A stretch of 10,595 bases of DNA from Bifidobacterium breve (GCA_943332445.1 CALQPL010000014.1:1-10595), one strand, 5' to 3'. Positions 1-6,837 are shown, numbered from the stretch's first letter. The notes: generated from the sequence alone by a model not told the origin. A program made the numbers and translations.

Positions 1-1019
1 GCAGATCCGGTCGCTGCTCGCTGCAATCGATCGCGCACTGCGACACCAATTCCTTCGGCCGGTGGCAAAACGGCAACTACCGCGACCAGTCCGAGTTGGT
101 CAGCCCTACGAAGGGCCGCATAGAGGTCCTGCGCGTACTCGTCAACATTGCCGGGCGCCACGAGACGGTGGATTGCACGGTCGGTGGACGGCTCAAAGGT
201 CACCATGGAGAGCAGGCCGACTTCACCAGCTGGGGCCGCGTTAATCACTGCATCGGCTTCCGCTTCTTCAGCCAACAACACTCGCGCGGTCGGTGCATAG
301 TGAGCGGCCAAGGTCCCTGGCGCACGAATATCTCGCTCCCAGTCACTCACGGTTTGATTCGAAAGCTGGACCACCTGCGCGATATCAGCATTGGTCACTC
401 CACCGGGGCGCAAAACAATCGGCTCTGCTCCGGTGCAGTCAATGATGGTGGACTCGACGCCGATCGCACATTCACCACCATCAAGAATGAAGTCAGAGGC
501 GGTCAGTACATCCCCCAATTCCTCCACCACATGGTGCGCAGTTGTGGGACTCACGCGACCGAATCGGTTCGCGGAAGGCGCTGCAACTCCCGAGCCCAAC
601 TGTTCGATGACAGCGCGCGCGACCGGATGCGACGGGCTACGCAGAGCAATCGTGGGTGCCCCACCGGCGGCGATTTCACCGACCCCTGGGCGACGGGATA
701 ACACCAAAGTCATGGGACCAGGCCAGAATCGTTGGGCCAACTCACGCGCATACGACGGAACATCGACAGCCCAGACATCAAGATCGTCCACACCAAGCAC
801 ATGAACGATCACCGGGTGATCAGCTGGGCGACCCTTGACTTGGAAAATCCGGGCAACGGCCAGTTCAGACGTCGCATCTGCGCCCAGCCCGTACACCGTC
901 TCCGTGGGTAGAACTACCAGCCCGCCCTGTCGAAGAACAGCTACCGCAGCATCGATCCCGGCTTGGTCGGCTCGCTGGATCTGGGCGTGGGGGGTGGTCA
1001 CCTCGCCATCTTCTCGCAC
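1..1019 (-). CDS. tsaC: Threonylcarbamoyl-AMP synthase, Sua5-type (partial at left edge)
   Basis: This enzyme makes L-threonylcarbamoyl-AMP from threonine, bicarbonate and ATP, the first step of the t6A37 modification of ANN-decoding tRNAs; it is cytosolic. The 339 visible residues contain the YrdC/Sua5 core: PTETVYGLG at 38-46, KGRP at 62-65, WPGPMTLVL near 99-107, APSANRFGRVSPT near 148-159 and GVESTIID near 187-194. A C-terminal Sua5 domain follows, opened by the conserved linker APGTLAAHYAP at about 233-243, so this is the long Sua5/YwlC form and not the short TsaC form. An in-frame TGA lies directly upstream of the GTG at 1019, making that the first possible start; a second GTG at 1001 is an alternative, and neither has a strong ribosome binding site. 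The visible length is close to a full Sua5, so only a few residues are probably missing beyond position 1. It is transcribed divergently from the secreted-protein genes at 1144. Family assignment is firm; the exact start is not. Confidence 0.95.
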   Translation of the reverse strand, partial: MREDGEVTTPHAQIQRADQAGIDAAVAVLRQGGLVVLPTETVYGLGADATSELAVARIFQVKGRPADHPVIVHVLGVDDLDVWAVDVPSYARELAQRFWPGPMTLVLSRRPGVGEIAAGGAPTIALRSPSHPVARAVIEQLGSGVAAPSANRFGRVSPTTAHHVVEELGDVLTASDFILDGGECAIGVESTIIDCTGAEPIVLRPGGVTNADIAQVVQLSNQTVSDWERDIRAPGTLAAHYAPTARVLLAEEAEADAVINAAPAGEVGLLSMVTFEPSTDRAIHRLVAPGNVDEYAQDLYAALRRADQLGLVAVVAVLPPAEGIGVAVRDRLQRAATGS

Positions 1020-1132
1020 TCACAGGCCCGGTGCGTGATCTGGGCTGGCCAATCTGTTGCCGGAATGTAATCCAAACCCCTTGTCGTGCCTGAATCCGTT
1101 TGGAAAGGTTATTGCTTCAGAGATTTGTTGAT

Positions 1133-1137
1133 AGGAG
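1133..1137 (+). promoter_or_regulatory. Ribosome binding site for the GTG start at 1144
   Basis: AGGAG lies 6 nt before the GTG at 1144. It decides the start of the first secreted protein, since the resulting N-terminus is a basic stretch followed by a hydrophobic signal segment. In the 124-nt divergent gap 1020-1143 I could not find a convincing paired -35/-10 promoter on either strand. Confidence 0.75.
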
Positions 1138-1143
1138 AACCGC

Positions 1144-1965
1144 GTGCGCCGCCGCCGACTCACGATCGTGCTCTTGGGCATCATCGCGATCCTCGCCGTG
1201 CCTGCGCTCTCAGGCGCGGCTCCCATCCCAGGAACGATTATCACGTCAACGGGCTTCTTCCGATTTTGTGCTGAGGGTCAGATCGGCATCGCCAACATTG
1301 ACACCTCGAAATTGGTGGAAAACGGCGGCGACTTCACCATCACGGGAACGGTGTACAAGGACGAATCCGACTTTGTTTTTTCCAAATCTGCTGTCGTTAC
1401 ATCAGCGAAAAAGATTTCCACCACCGCTTACGTGCAGTACGAAAACAATGATCTAACCAAGCCCAAATTGATCCGCTGCAAAATGCGTACCGGGGAGAGC
1501 TTGAACAAGGGCAACTGGCCCAACGGAACGACGTACGGCAACGGGCGGTTCGTTGTTGAACCAGCATGGGGATTTGGTAGCGCCGGCGACGGACTCAGTA
1601 CGTCGCCTTCCACCGACGGCACCTGCCAATCGATCAACCAAAACACCATTAACAGTGTGTGGGGATCGCTCACCAACACGGAAAAGAACGCCGCTCCCTA
1701 TAACCCCACCGCGTCCAATCTGCCCGGCGCCAGTGCCAACACCTTGGTGACCGTCGCCGACACCGTTGTGGGTGTAGGACCGTCGTGGACGCCCCCCGTG
1801 GCTGCTATCAACACCAATGGCGCGGTTGCGGAAGTTGGCTCGCGTGCCCTGGTTGCCACTAGCAATTCATCGACCGCGCCGTACTTCGAGGGCGCGCACT
1901 ACTGCACCCTCGTGGCCCCCGAATTCCTCAAGCGCGTGCTCCTGGGGGAGGTGAGCCCGAGTTAA
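1144..1965 (+). CDS. Secreted four-cysteine protein of unrecognised family
   Basis: I do not recognise this 273-residue protein. It opens with MRRRRL and a hydrophobic stretch to about residue 20, then ALSGAAP, a plausible signal peptidase I site near residues 24-26, so it should be exported. No transmembrane segment, lipobox or sortase motif follows. The mature part has only four cysteines (42, 112, 161, 254), spaced as if to form two disulfides. The middle (about 115-200) is rich in Gly, Asn, Thr and Ser. The most distinctive stretch is the C-terminus, FEGAHYCTLVAPEFLKR at 248-264, which looks like a conserved family signature because it is denser in aromatic and charged residues than the rest. 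GTG start with AGGAG 6 nt upstream. Its TAA overlaps the ATG of the WxL-like gene by one base (TAATG), implying a common transcript and translational coupling, and hence a shared role at the cell surface (inference). Confidence 0.85.
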   Translation: MRRRRLTIVLLGIIAILAVPALSGAAPIPGTIITSTGFFRFCAEGQIGIANIDTSKLVENGGDFTITGTVYKDESDFVFSKSAVVTSAKKISTTAYVQYENNDLTKPKLIRCKMRTGESLNKGNWPNGTTYGNGRFVVEPAWGFGSAGDGLSTSPSTDGTCQSINQNTINSVWGSLTNTEKNAAPYNPTASNLPGASANTLVTVADTVVGVGPSWTPPVAAINTNGAVAEVGSRALVATSNSSTAPYFEGAHYCTLVAPEFLKRVLLGEVSPS

Positions 1966-3263
1966 TGAAGCGCTCCGTATCTCGCCGCATCGGCGTTGTC
2001 ATGGTGGGACTCCTAGCAGCGACGGGTCTCAGCATGAGTTCGGCACAGCAGGCCGGCGCCGCGACCATTTCAGTGCCGTTCGTCTGCGCTTTTAACGCAC
2101 CATCACTGGCCGCTTCCTACGACCTGGGTATCACGAACTATTCAGTGACCATGACCGCGCCGGAAGTATCCGATGCAGGATCAGCGATCTCCGTGACCTA
2201 CGACTTTCCCAGCGTGAATGCGAGTTTGCCGTTTGCGATCACCGGTGCACAAGTGCGCGCCGAACCCACCATTGATATTCGCAAACAAAGTGGTTCAGCC
2301 CTGTTCAACGCGACCGGCACCGGAGCCACCGGTTCCTCCACGACGATCTCCATCGGCGGCTCGGTCAGCGCTCCCATGCCAGTAACCATCAACGTGCCAA
2401 CAACAACCGGTGCGGGAGCACCCACAACTTTCGTCGCTGGAGACAAGCTCGAATTTGTACCGGCGTTATTTAAGTACACCTTTGTGGCCGCGGATGACGC
2501 CAACTTGGTGGGAGCACAAGTCGCCTGTACGCCACAAACATCGACGTCCTACGGAGCACGCACCACGATTGCCGGTGTCTTGCCGGCCTCACCCAGTAGC
2601 AATTGCAGTGCACAAACGGGTGACACCACCGGTGGAGCGGGGTGCGCTACCGATCAAATCGTGCGATTGAGCGTGCTCCAGGGACAACTGACCCAGCGCA
2701 CCTACACCAACAGCACGTCTACCTCTGGATCAACGGATGGATCGGGAACGACCACACCGGTGCTGGGAACATCAAACGCAAACAACAACGCGACCAGTGT
2801 CAATCTAGGAACCATCACCTCGCCACTAGCTCCTGCGCCCATCAGCGGAACGCTCAACGACATCACCGTTTCTGACACCCGCGGTGGAAGTTACGGCTGG
2901 TCACTGACGGCTACGTTGACTAACTTCACCAGTGCAACCGGAAAGTCCATGGCTAAATCGACCCTGACGGCAACCCCTGGTTGTGCCACGGCGACCAACA
3001 TCACCGCCTGGGACTACTCCGCGCCCAGCAAAGCCGTGATTTCCGGCTTTGATTCCAGCTTGGTCGCACCTGGCCAAGCAGCTGGAAGCAGCGCCCAGAG
3101 TTTCTCGGGCACCGTAAGTCTGTGCACGAAGAACACCGACGAAAACCTCACCACCGGAACCACTGGCGGTGTCTACAACGTGACCTCGGCCCTGACTCTG
3201 ACGGTTCCTGCCTTCCAGTCGGCCGACCGCTACACCGCCACCATGACGATCACGTTGGCATAA
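1965..3263 (+). CDS. Secreted surface protein with WxL-like C-terminal domain and DUF6801-like N-terminal domain
   Basis: This 432-residue protein has a Sec signal peptide (basic MKRSVSRR, hydrophobic 9-22, cleavage probably after AGA at 30-32). Residues 34-190 form a beta-rich domain bounded by cysteines 41 and 188 (FVCAF and VACTP); its layout resembles the actinobacterial DUF6801 domain. Residues 195-285 are a Thr/Ser/Asn/Gly-rich linker with a Cys214/Cys227 pair. Residues 286-431 resemble a WxL domain: ISGTLNDITVSDTRGG, then YGWSLTATLTNF with the WxL motif as W312-S313-L314, then a sheet-rich part with Cys340/Cys387, ending in YTATMTITL where the second WxL tryptophan is replaced by Ile429. 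In Firmicutes WxL domains bind the cell wall non-covalently and pair with DUF916 proteins; a DUF916-like gene lies nearby on the other strand. The ATG overlaps the upstream TAA, and a GGGGGAG stretch 14 nt upstream is too far to be ideal, so coupling is likely. Domain similarity was judged by eye. Confidence 0.85.
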   Translation: MKRSVSRRIGVVMVGLLAATGLSMSSAQQAGAATISVPFVCAFNAPSLAASYDLGITNYSVTMTAPEVSDAGSAISVTYDFPSVNASLPFAITGAQVRAEPTIDIRKQSGSALFNATGTGATGSSTTISIGGSVSAPMPVTINVPTTTGAGAPTTFVAGDKLEFVPALFKYTFVAADDANLVGAQVACTPQTSTSYGARTTIAGVLPASPSSNCSAQTGDTTGGAGCATDQIVRLSVLQGQLTQRTYTNSTSTSGSTDGSGTTTPVLGTSNANNNATSVNLGTITSPLAPAPISGTLNDITVSDTRGGSYGWSLTATLTNFTSATGKSMAKSTLTATPGCATATNITAWDYSAPSKAVISGFDSSLVAPGQAAGSSAQSFSGTVSLCTKNTDENLTTGTTGGVYNVTSALTLTVPAFQSADRYTATMTITLA

Positions 3264-3287
3264 CCTCCCGCCAACGATTTACTCGCG

Positions 3288-3293
3288 TACTAT
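3288..3293 (+). promoter_or_regulatory. Candidate -10 element for a leaderless transcript
   Basis: TACTAT fits the actinobacterial TANNNT -10 consensus and ends 7 nt before the ATG at 3301, the geometry expected when transcription starts at the start codon itself. No ribosome binding site precedes that ATG, which agrees. No -35 match at the usual distance was found, so the call is tentative; the gene could instead be read through from the surface-protein operon that ends 37 nt upstream. Confidence 0.35.
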
Positions 3294-3300
3294 CCATCGC

Positions 3301-3639
3301 ATGGTTATTGTCATCTCGCACGCGTGGACTATCGACGCCGAGGAACACGCGGACGCGTACATCAATTTCTCTGAAGGCTTCGCGCAATTCTTTGACGACC
3401 ACCCTGGCTTTATTCGTCGAGTGCTCGTACGCGGCCAAGAAGATCGCACCCACTTTATGAACATGCGCTTTTTCGACAAGGTTGACTCTTACCTCGAATG
3501 CACTCAGCGCGAAGGGTACGTGGCTTACACGGAAAAGATGTACGAACACATGAAGCCCTACGAGTCCTACCCGCGCGAATTCGTTGACGTCGTACTTGAC
3601 ACTGGGCCCAGCAACGACGTTGCGGATGCGCTGAACTAA
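3301..3639 (+). CDS. ABM-fold (antibiotic biosynthesis monooxygenase-like) small protein
   Basis: This 112-residue cytosolic protein has the pattern of a dimeric alpha/beta-barrel (ABM) domain: a first strand MVIVISHAW, an amphipathic helix around 14-32 (EEHADAYINFSEGFAQFF), the typical HPGFIRRVLVRGQED turn and strand at 34-48, THFMNMRFFD at 50-59, then a helix beginning VDSYLEC and a last strand EFVDVVLD at 93-100. Family members include cofactor-free monooxygenases, heme-degrading enzymes and proteins with no known reaction; the sequence does not let me choose, and I see no clear heme-ligand signature. Its stop codon abuts the ATG of the alpha/beta hydrolase, so the two are surely co-translated and may act in one pathway on a small organic molecule (inference). 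There is no signal peptide, unlike the genes on either side of the pair. Confidence 0.8.
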   Translation: MVIVISHAWTIDAEEHADAYINFSEGFAQFFDDHPGFIRRVLVRGQEDRTHFMNMRFFDKVDSYLECTQREGYVAYTEKMYEHMKPYESYPREFVDVVLDTGPSNDVADALN

Positions 3640-4338
3640 ATGGCGACTTTCGTCTTAGTCCATGGTGCCTTTCGCGGTGGGTGGGCGTGGGATCAGTTGG
3701 CGCCTTTACTTACATCGGCCGGCCACACGGTCATCGCCCCGACGTTGACTGGATGCGCACCCCACTCAGACCGGGTCGGTACGGCAATTGGTCTGGGAGA
3801 GTGGGTTGCGGACGTGGTCTCAGCCATTGACTCACAGGACGAATCCGTGGTCCTCGTCGCGCATAGTCAGGCCGGTTTGGTGTGCCGCTGCGTTCTCGAG
3901 GTGCGTGCTGAGAAAGTCTCAGGCGTTGTTTATCTTGATGCAGCCGTGCCGCGCAACGGGGAGCGCGGTGTGGACCTCAATCCTCCTGGTTCACCGGCAC
4001 CACCTGAGAACCTGGACCCAGCGATGAGCATCCCAGCCAGGCCCGTAGGCATTGAGCAAGGTTTCCTCAATGAGTCTCTCGCGGACTTTGTGAACACCCG
4101 CCTCGTTCCGACTCCACTTGGTCCGTCACTCGAACCTGTCGTGTTGGAAAATCCCGCCGCCAATGACGTGCCCGCACGCTACGTATTTTTCTCGGACACT
4201 CCACCTACGTTTCCGTGTCAACTCACGCGGATTCGGCTGGACGAAAATGGTCACCCTTACGAGGTAATGGCTGGACCGCATGACAGTCCGCTCACCAACG
4301 CAATGACCGTTGCTGAACTCCTGCTGAAGAGCGTCTAG
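3640..4338 (+). CDS. Alpha/beta hydrolase (esterase-like, AB_hydrolase_6 type)
   Basis: This 232-residue cytosolic enzyme belongs to the alpha/beta hydrolase fold, in the short form similar to plant methyl-salicylate esterases and hydroxynitrile lyases and their many bacterial relatives. Visible landmarks: FVLVHGAFRGGWAW at 4-17 carries the oxyanion-hole HG; VVLVAHSQAG at 70-79 is the nucleophile elbow with Ser76; VVYLDAAVP at 96-104 is the strand after it; Asp186 in YVFFSDTPP is the best candidate acid; and His214 in MAGPHDSPLTNA completes the triad. All three catalytic residues appear present, so the enzyme should be active; the natural ester or amide substrate is unknown. The ATG follows the TAA of the ABM gene directly, without any gap and without a clear ribosome binding site. 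The stop lies only 4 nt from the stop of the convergent gene on the minus strand. Confidence 0.92.
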   Translation: MATFVLVHGAFRGGWAWDQLAPLLTSAGHTVIAPTLTGCAPHSDRVGTAIGLGEWVADVVSAIDSQDESVVLVAHSQAGLVCRCVLEVRAEKVSGVVYLDAAVPRNGERGVDLNPPGSPAPPENLDPAMSIPARPVGIEQGFLNESLADFVNTRLVPTPLGPSLEPVVLENPAANDVPARYVFFSDTPPTFPCQLTRIRLDENGHPYEVMAGPHDSPLTNAMTVAELLLKSV

Positions 4339-4342
4339 CTCG

Positions 4343-5641
4343 TTACTGCGTGGGTGGCTGCAACAACGCACGCAGTGCTTCCACACCCGCAGGAGCCGGC
4401 GTGGAAGGTGCGGGAACCGCACTTGGCGCTTCGCCGGGTGCCGCTGGCATCGGAGGAAGCGGTGCTGGGGGAGGTGTGGCAGAAGCTGGCTGAATGGCTC
4501 GGTAACCGGGTGGCGGCGGCGGAGCCGGGGTGTCAACCACGGGTCGAGCCACTGCGGCGGCCAGTGCTACCGGGGCACCTGCCATGGCCGGCGTGGGATC
4601 AAACGCACTCACACCAAAGCCTGGAGCACCCGACGCGACCGGAAGTTGCTCAATGAGTGGGTCTTCACTCAACGGCTTCTCCACGGGGCGGCGCTTGTAC
4701 AGACCCAAGAGCGGAATCTGGAGCAAGAGCCACGCGATCAAAATCAAGAGCCAGGGGTAACTAGAGGTCGCGACAGAGAAACTGAGAACTCCCGCGTTCA
4801 CCTTTTGTTGATCGACAGTGATCAAATCCAAACCGATGAACTCGCCCTTCACCCGATACTGCCCAAAGGCCGGCGGGCCGAGCGTGACGCTTTGGCGATA
4901 CTCCACCGTCTGGCCAGGCGCAATAGTTCCTAACGCCGGCTGTTGACCGCTCGGGCTGGTCAGTGGCGTAGCGGGATTTTCACCGCGGCCCACTGTCAGG
5001 TTGAGGGCAGGGTTAATCAAGTTCGAAGAGCCAGTATTTGTTACAGAGATAACCAGTTCACGCTTTGCTGCGCCACCGATGTAGGCGGCGAATGGGCCGC
5101 TACCGGTAAGCCGTGCCGACACATCGACCGAACGACGGTTCACCGTCTGCGATGGAGTTGCCGTCGGTGCACCCGTGATGGTGAATGGAACGTCCACGGT
5201 GTTGGTATCCGCAAGCGTTGCGAGGTGAACAACGCAAGGACACGGAGAAGGAGGCAGGGCCGGTAACGCAACCTGCACGGCAATCTCACCATTGGCATTT
5301 GCCGTGGTCTGGCCTTGGCCAGTGGCTTCGCAATCAACGGAACCATTCAGATAGTTATTGCCACACACCGCAACAGTGACCAACGAACCTGCGGGCCAGG
5401 CAGAACCGGTCACAATGACCGTATCGCCGATCTTCGCGATAGGCGGGGAGACGCTGGCTGTACGACCGGTCGGGGCTGCTTGCGTAGCGAACGGATTCGC
5501 TGGATCAACAACCGTTCCAACCGTGGTGCCCGCTCCGGGAATTGGATCAGCAGCCTGGGCCACCGTGGAGAGCCCAGCCAACATCAAGGCAGCTAGCCCG
5601 ACGGCCAGCGATCCTGCTACTGCTTTGGTGCGACCGCTCAC
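4343..5641 (-). CDS. Membrane-anchored protein with neocarzinostatin-like extracellular domain and Pro/Ala-rich cytoplasmic tail
   Basis: A 432-residue protein, second gene of a minus-strand operon. It has a Sec signal peptide (cleavage probably after AQA at 28-30), an extracellular region, one transmembrane helix at about 295-315 (SYPWLLILIAWLLLQIPLL) followed by KRRPVEK, so the C-terminus should be cytoplasmic. Residues 61-157 look like a neocarzinostatin-family immunoglobulin-like fold: VSPPIAKIGDTVIVTGSAW, then VTVAVCGN, with cysteines 93/104 and 134/136 recalling the two disulfides of that family. Residues 165-292 form a second beta-sandwich, with NTGSSNL and IAPGQTVEYR typical of CARDB-like or other Ig-like modules. 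The last 115 residues are a Pro/Ala-rich low-complexity tail with a PPPPPG run. Start is GTG, overlapping the upstream TGA as GTGA, with AGGAG 7 nt before it. It presumably works with the DUF916-like protein in the envelope; antibiotic binding is not implied by the fold. Domain calls were made by eye. Confidence 0.88.
   Translation of the reverse strand: MSGRTKAVAGSLAVGLAALMLAGLSTVAQAADPIPGAGTTVGTVVDPANPFATQAAPTGRTASVSPPIAKIGDTVIVTGSAWPAGSLVTVAVCGNNYLNGSVDCEATGQGQTTANANGEIAVQVALPALPPSPCPCVVHLATLADTNTVDVPFTITGAPTATPSQTVNRRSVDVSARLTGSGPFAAYIGGAAKRELVISVTNTGSSNLINPALNLTVGRGENPATPLTSPSGQQPALGTIAPGQTVEYRQSVTLGPPAFGQYRVKGEFIGLDLITVDQQKVNAGVLSFSVATSSYPWLLILIAWLLLQIPLLGLYKRRPVEKPLSEDPLIEQLPVASGAPGFGVSAFDPTPAMAGAPVALAAAVARPVVDTPAPPPPPGYRAIQPASATPPPAPLPPMPAAPGEAPSAVPAPSTPAPAGVEALRALLQPPTQ
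4345..4376. repeat. Inverted repeat at the convergent gene ends, possible weak terminator
   Basis: ACTGCGTG at 4345-4352 and CACGCAGT at 4369-4376 form a perfect 8-bp stem around a 16-nt loop, directly past the plus-strand hydrolase stop and within the last codons of the minus-strand gene. Only 4 nt separate the two stop codons, so any terminator must sit inside coding sequence. No T-tract follows on either strand, so intrinsic termination here is doubtful. Confidence 0.35.
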
Positions 5642-6663
5642 AGTTGGTCTCCTGTCGGTGACAAAGGACCTGCATCAGCGGCCATCTGGCTCACTAAGTT
5701 TGCTTCACGTCGTGACCACAAGACTGCCAACACGATGCCCACGACGATGAGGAACAACAAGAACAAGAAGACCCATGAAACAGCAAGCGCAGTAGCTGAT
5801 CCCGACGTATCGACCTTGCCGTCCGCTGCAATCAAGCGCACATTTGCTGTCACTTGATTGAGCACCGGCATCTTGGTGAAACTCTCTGTCAATACAACCG
5901 TTGAGTTCGGCAAAATTTCAGGAATCGGGCCTCGCCCGGTGTTGCGCAAGGTTCGCCCGAAAAGTCCATCGAGTGTGATGATGCGATCAGCCGTGAGTCG
6001 CACGTTGCCGCTGTTGCGCACCGAATACGTGACCGTAGCGCCACCTTGCTGACCAATAAATGGAAGGCGGGCAGGGCGCACCTTCAGGTCAACCTTGGTG
6101 ATGGACAGAGCAGGTGTCAAAGGGCCAGCGATGCGAACGTAGGTGCGCACACCCAGGGCTCGCTGGATTTGAATCTGGCTGTTGTCACCGCTGGGGGCCG
6201 GCGCCGGCTCAATCGTCACCACGCCGCCCGCATGGTCACCGGGAGTCACACCCTTAGGGACCGTGACGGTAAACGGAACACTCACGCTTCCACCAGGGGG
6301 AACTTCAACGCGCGTCTTTTCCAAAGTAATCCAGGATCCAACGTCAGTGTTCTTATCGCCCCGCTTGCGCAGCGCAAAGCCTGCACCGCTTTCCACGTTG
6401 AATGCATCCGCTGGATACAGATCGAGTACCTGCGCGACCTGGCCAGCATTTTTCACGGTGACGGAGTCTTTAACCGTGGCACCGGGAGAGAGTTCAAGAA
6501 AGAAATATTGGCGAGCGGTAAAGGTGCCTTGCTTGGTGGGAGCTGCAGACCATGCCCCGTTGTCGGCCGCTTGTGCGGTGTTCGCCATCGGCAACAAACC
6601 TGCTGTGACAAACGCAACTGCAGCAATTGAAGATGTCAACCGCAAGACTGAACCACGCGTCAC
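5638..6663 (-). CDS. DUF916/WxLIP-like membrane-anchored surface protein
   Basis: A 341-residue protein with a Sec signal peptide (hydrophobic 12-27, cleavage probably after AQA at 30-32), two beta-sandwich regions, one transmembrane helix at about 294-316 and a short cytoplasmic tail starting RREANLV. Residues 42-155 follow the DUF916 N-terminal pattern: YFFLELSPGATVKDSVTVKN, then WITLEKTRVEVPPGGSVSVPFTVTVP split over 111-136, then PGDHAGGVVTIEP at 141-153, close to the PGDYxGGI signature of that family. Residues 165-285 form a second domain with VTYSVRNSGNVRLT. In Firmicutes, DUF916 proteins (WxL-interacting proteins) bind peptidoglycan and WxL proteins, with C-terminal membrane anchoring; length and topology match. 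Start is GTG at 6663, the first start codon after an in-frame TGA upstream; no clear ribosome binding site. It is the first gene of the operon, and its TGA overlaps the next start by 4 nt. Assignment is by motif and architecture, without a profile search. Confidence 0.88.
   Translation of the reverse strand: MTRGSVLRLTSSIAAVAFVTAGLLPMANTAQAADNGAWSAAPTKQGTFTARQYFFLELSPGATVKDSVTVKNAGQVAQVLDLYPADAFNVESGAGFALRKRGDKNTDVGSWITLEKTRVEVPPGGSVSVPFTVTVPKGVTPGDHAGGVVTIEPAPAPSGDNSQIQIQRALGVRTYVRIAGPLTPALSITKVDLKVRPARLPFIGQQGGATVTYSVRNSGNVRLTADRIITLDGLFGRTLRNTGRGPIPEILPNSTVVLTESFTKMPVLNQVTANVRLIAADGKVDTSGSATALAVSWVFLFLLFLIVVGIVLAVLWSRREANLVSQMAADAGPLSPTGDQL
5649..5653 (-). promoter_or_regulatory. Ribosome binding site for the GTG start at 5641
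   Basis: AGGAG on the minus strand, 7 nt before the GTG at 5641 and inside the end of the DUF916-like gene. It confirms the GTG start and means the second gene can be initiated independently as well as by coupling through the GTGA overlap. Confidence 0.75.
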
Positions 6664-6727
6664 GCTTTGTATCCATTCGACGGCTCGTCAGGAACGAGGT
6701 GGGTAAGGCCATTGTCGCGTACTTGCC

Positions 6728-6748
6728 CACCACATCACCACACCACAT
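6728..6748. repeat. Short direct repeat CACCACAT in the minus-strand leader
   Basis: CACCACAT occurs at 6728-6735 and 6741-6748, 13 nt apart start to start, with a near copy CACCACAC at 6736-6743 between. On the transcribed minus strand this reads as a G/T-rich stretch (ATGTGGTG repeated) in the leader of the DUF916-like operon. It may be no more than local base bias. Confidence 0.4.
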
Positions 6749-6807
6749 GAGGGGAAGAAACACTGCAATCTGAAGCATCAGGCAACGCCTAACGTTCCGG
6801 CATGTGA

Positions 6808-6837
6808 ACAATAGATTCAGGCATCGTTCAGCGTCAA
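6808..6837 (-). promoter_or_regulatory. Candidate promoter of the DUF916-like operon
   Basis: On the minus strand, TTGACG (6837-6832) and TATTGT (6813-6808) are separated by 18 nt, fitting a housekeeping sigma promoter with the actinobacterial TANNNT -10. Transcription would begin near 6801, leaving a leader of roughly 140 nt before the GTG at 6663. Confidence 0.45.

Noticed and set aside
96..701. 201-codon open frame on the plus strand
   Set aside because: It is antisense to the Sua5-type gene, which shows all family motifs; the plus product is Arg/Gly/His-rich with no domain features.
1020..1143. Promoters in the divergent gap between the Sua5-type gene and the secreted-protein operon
   Set aside because: Isolated hexamer-like words are present (for example TACATT on the minus strand at 1069-1064) but none pairs with a plausible -35 element.
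1020..1244. 74-codon minus-strand frame ending next to the Sua5 start, as if an upstream operon member
   Set aside because: It overlaps the signal peptide region and ribosome binding site of the secreted protein at 1144 and has no recognisable features.
6046..6706. Two long plus-strand frames (6046-6630 and 6182-6706)
   Set aside because: Both are antisense to the DUF916-like gene and have shadow-like composition.
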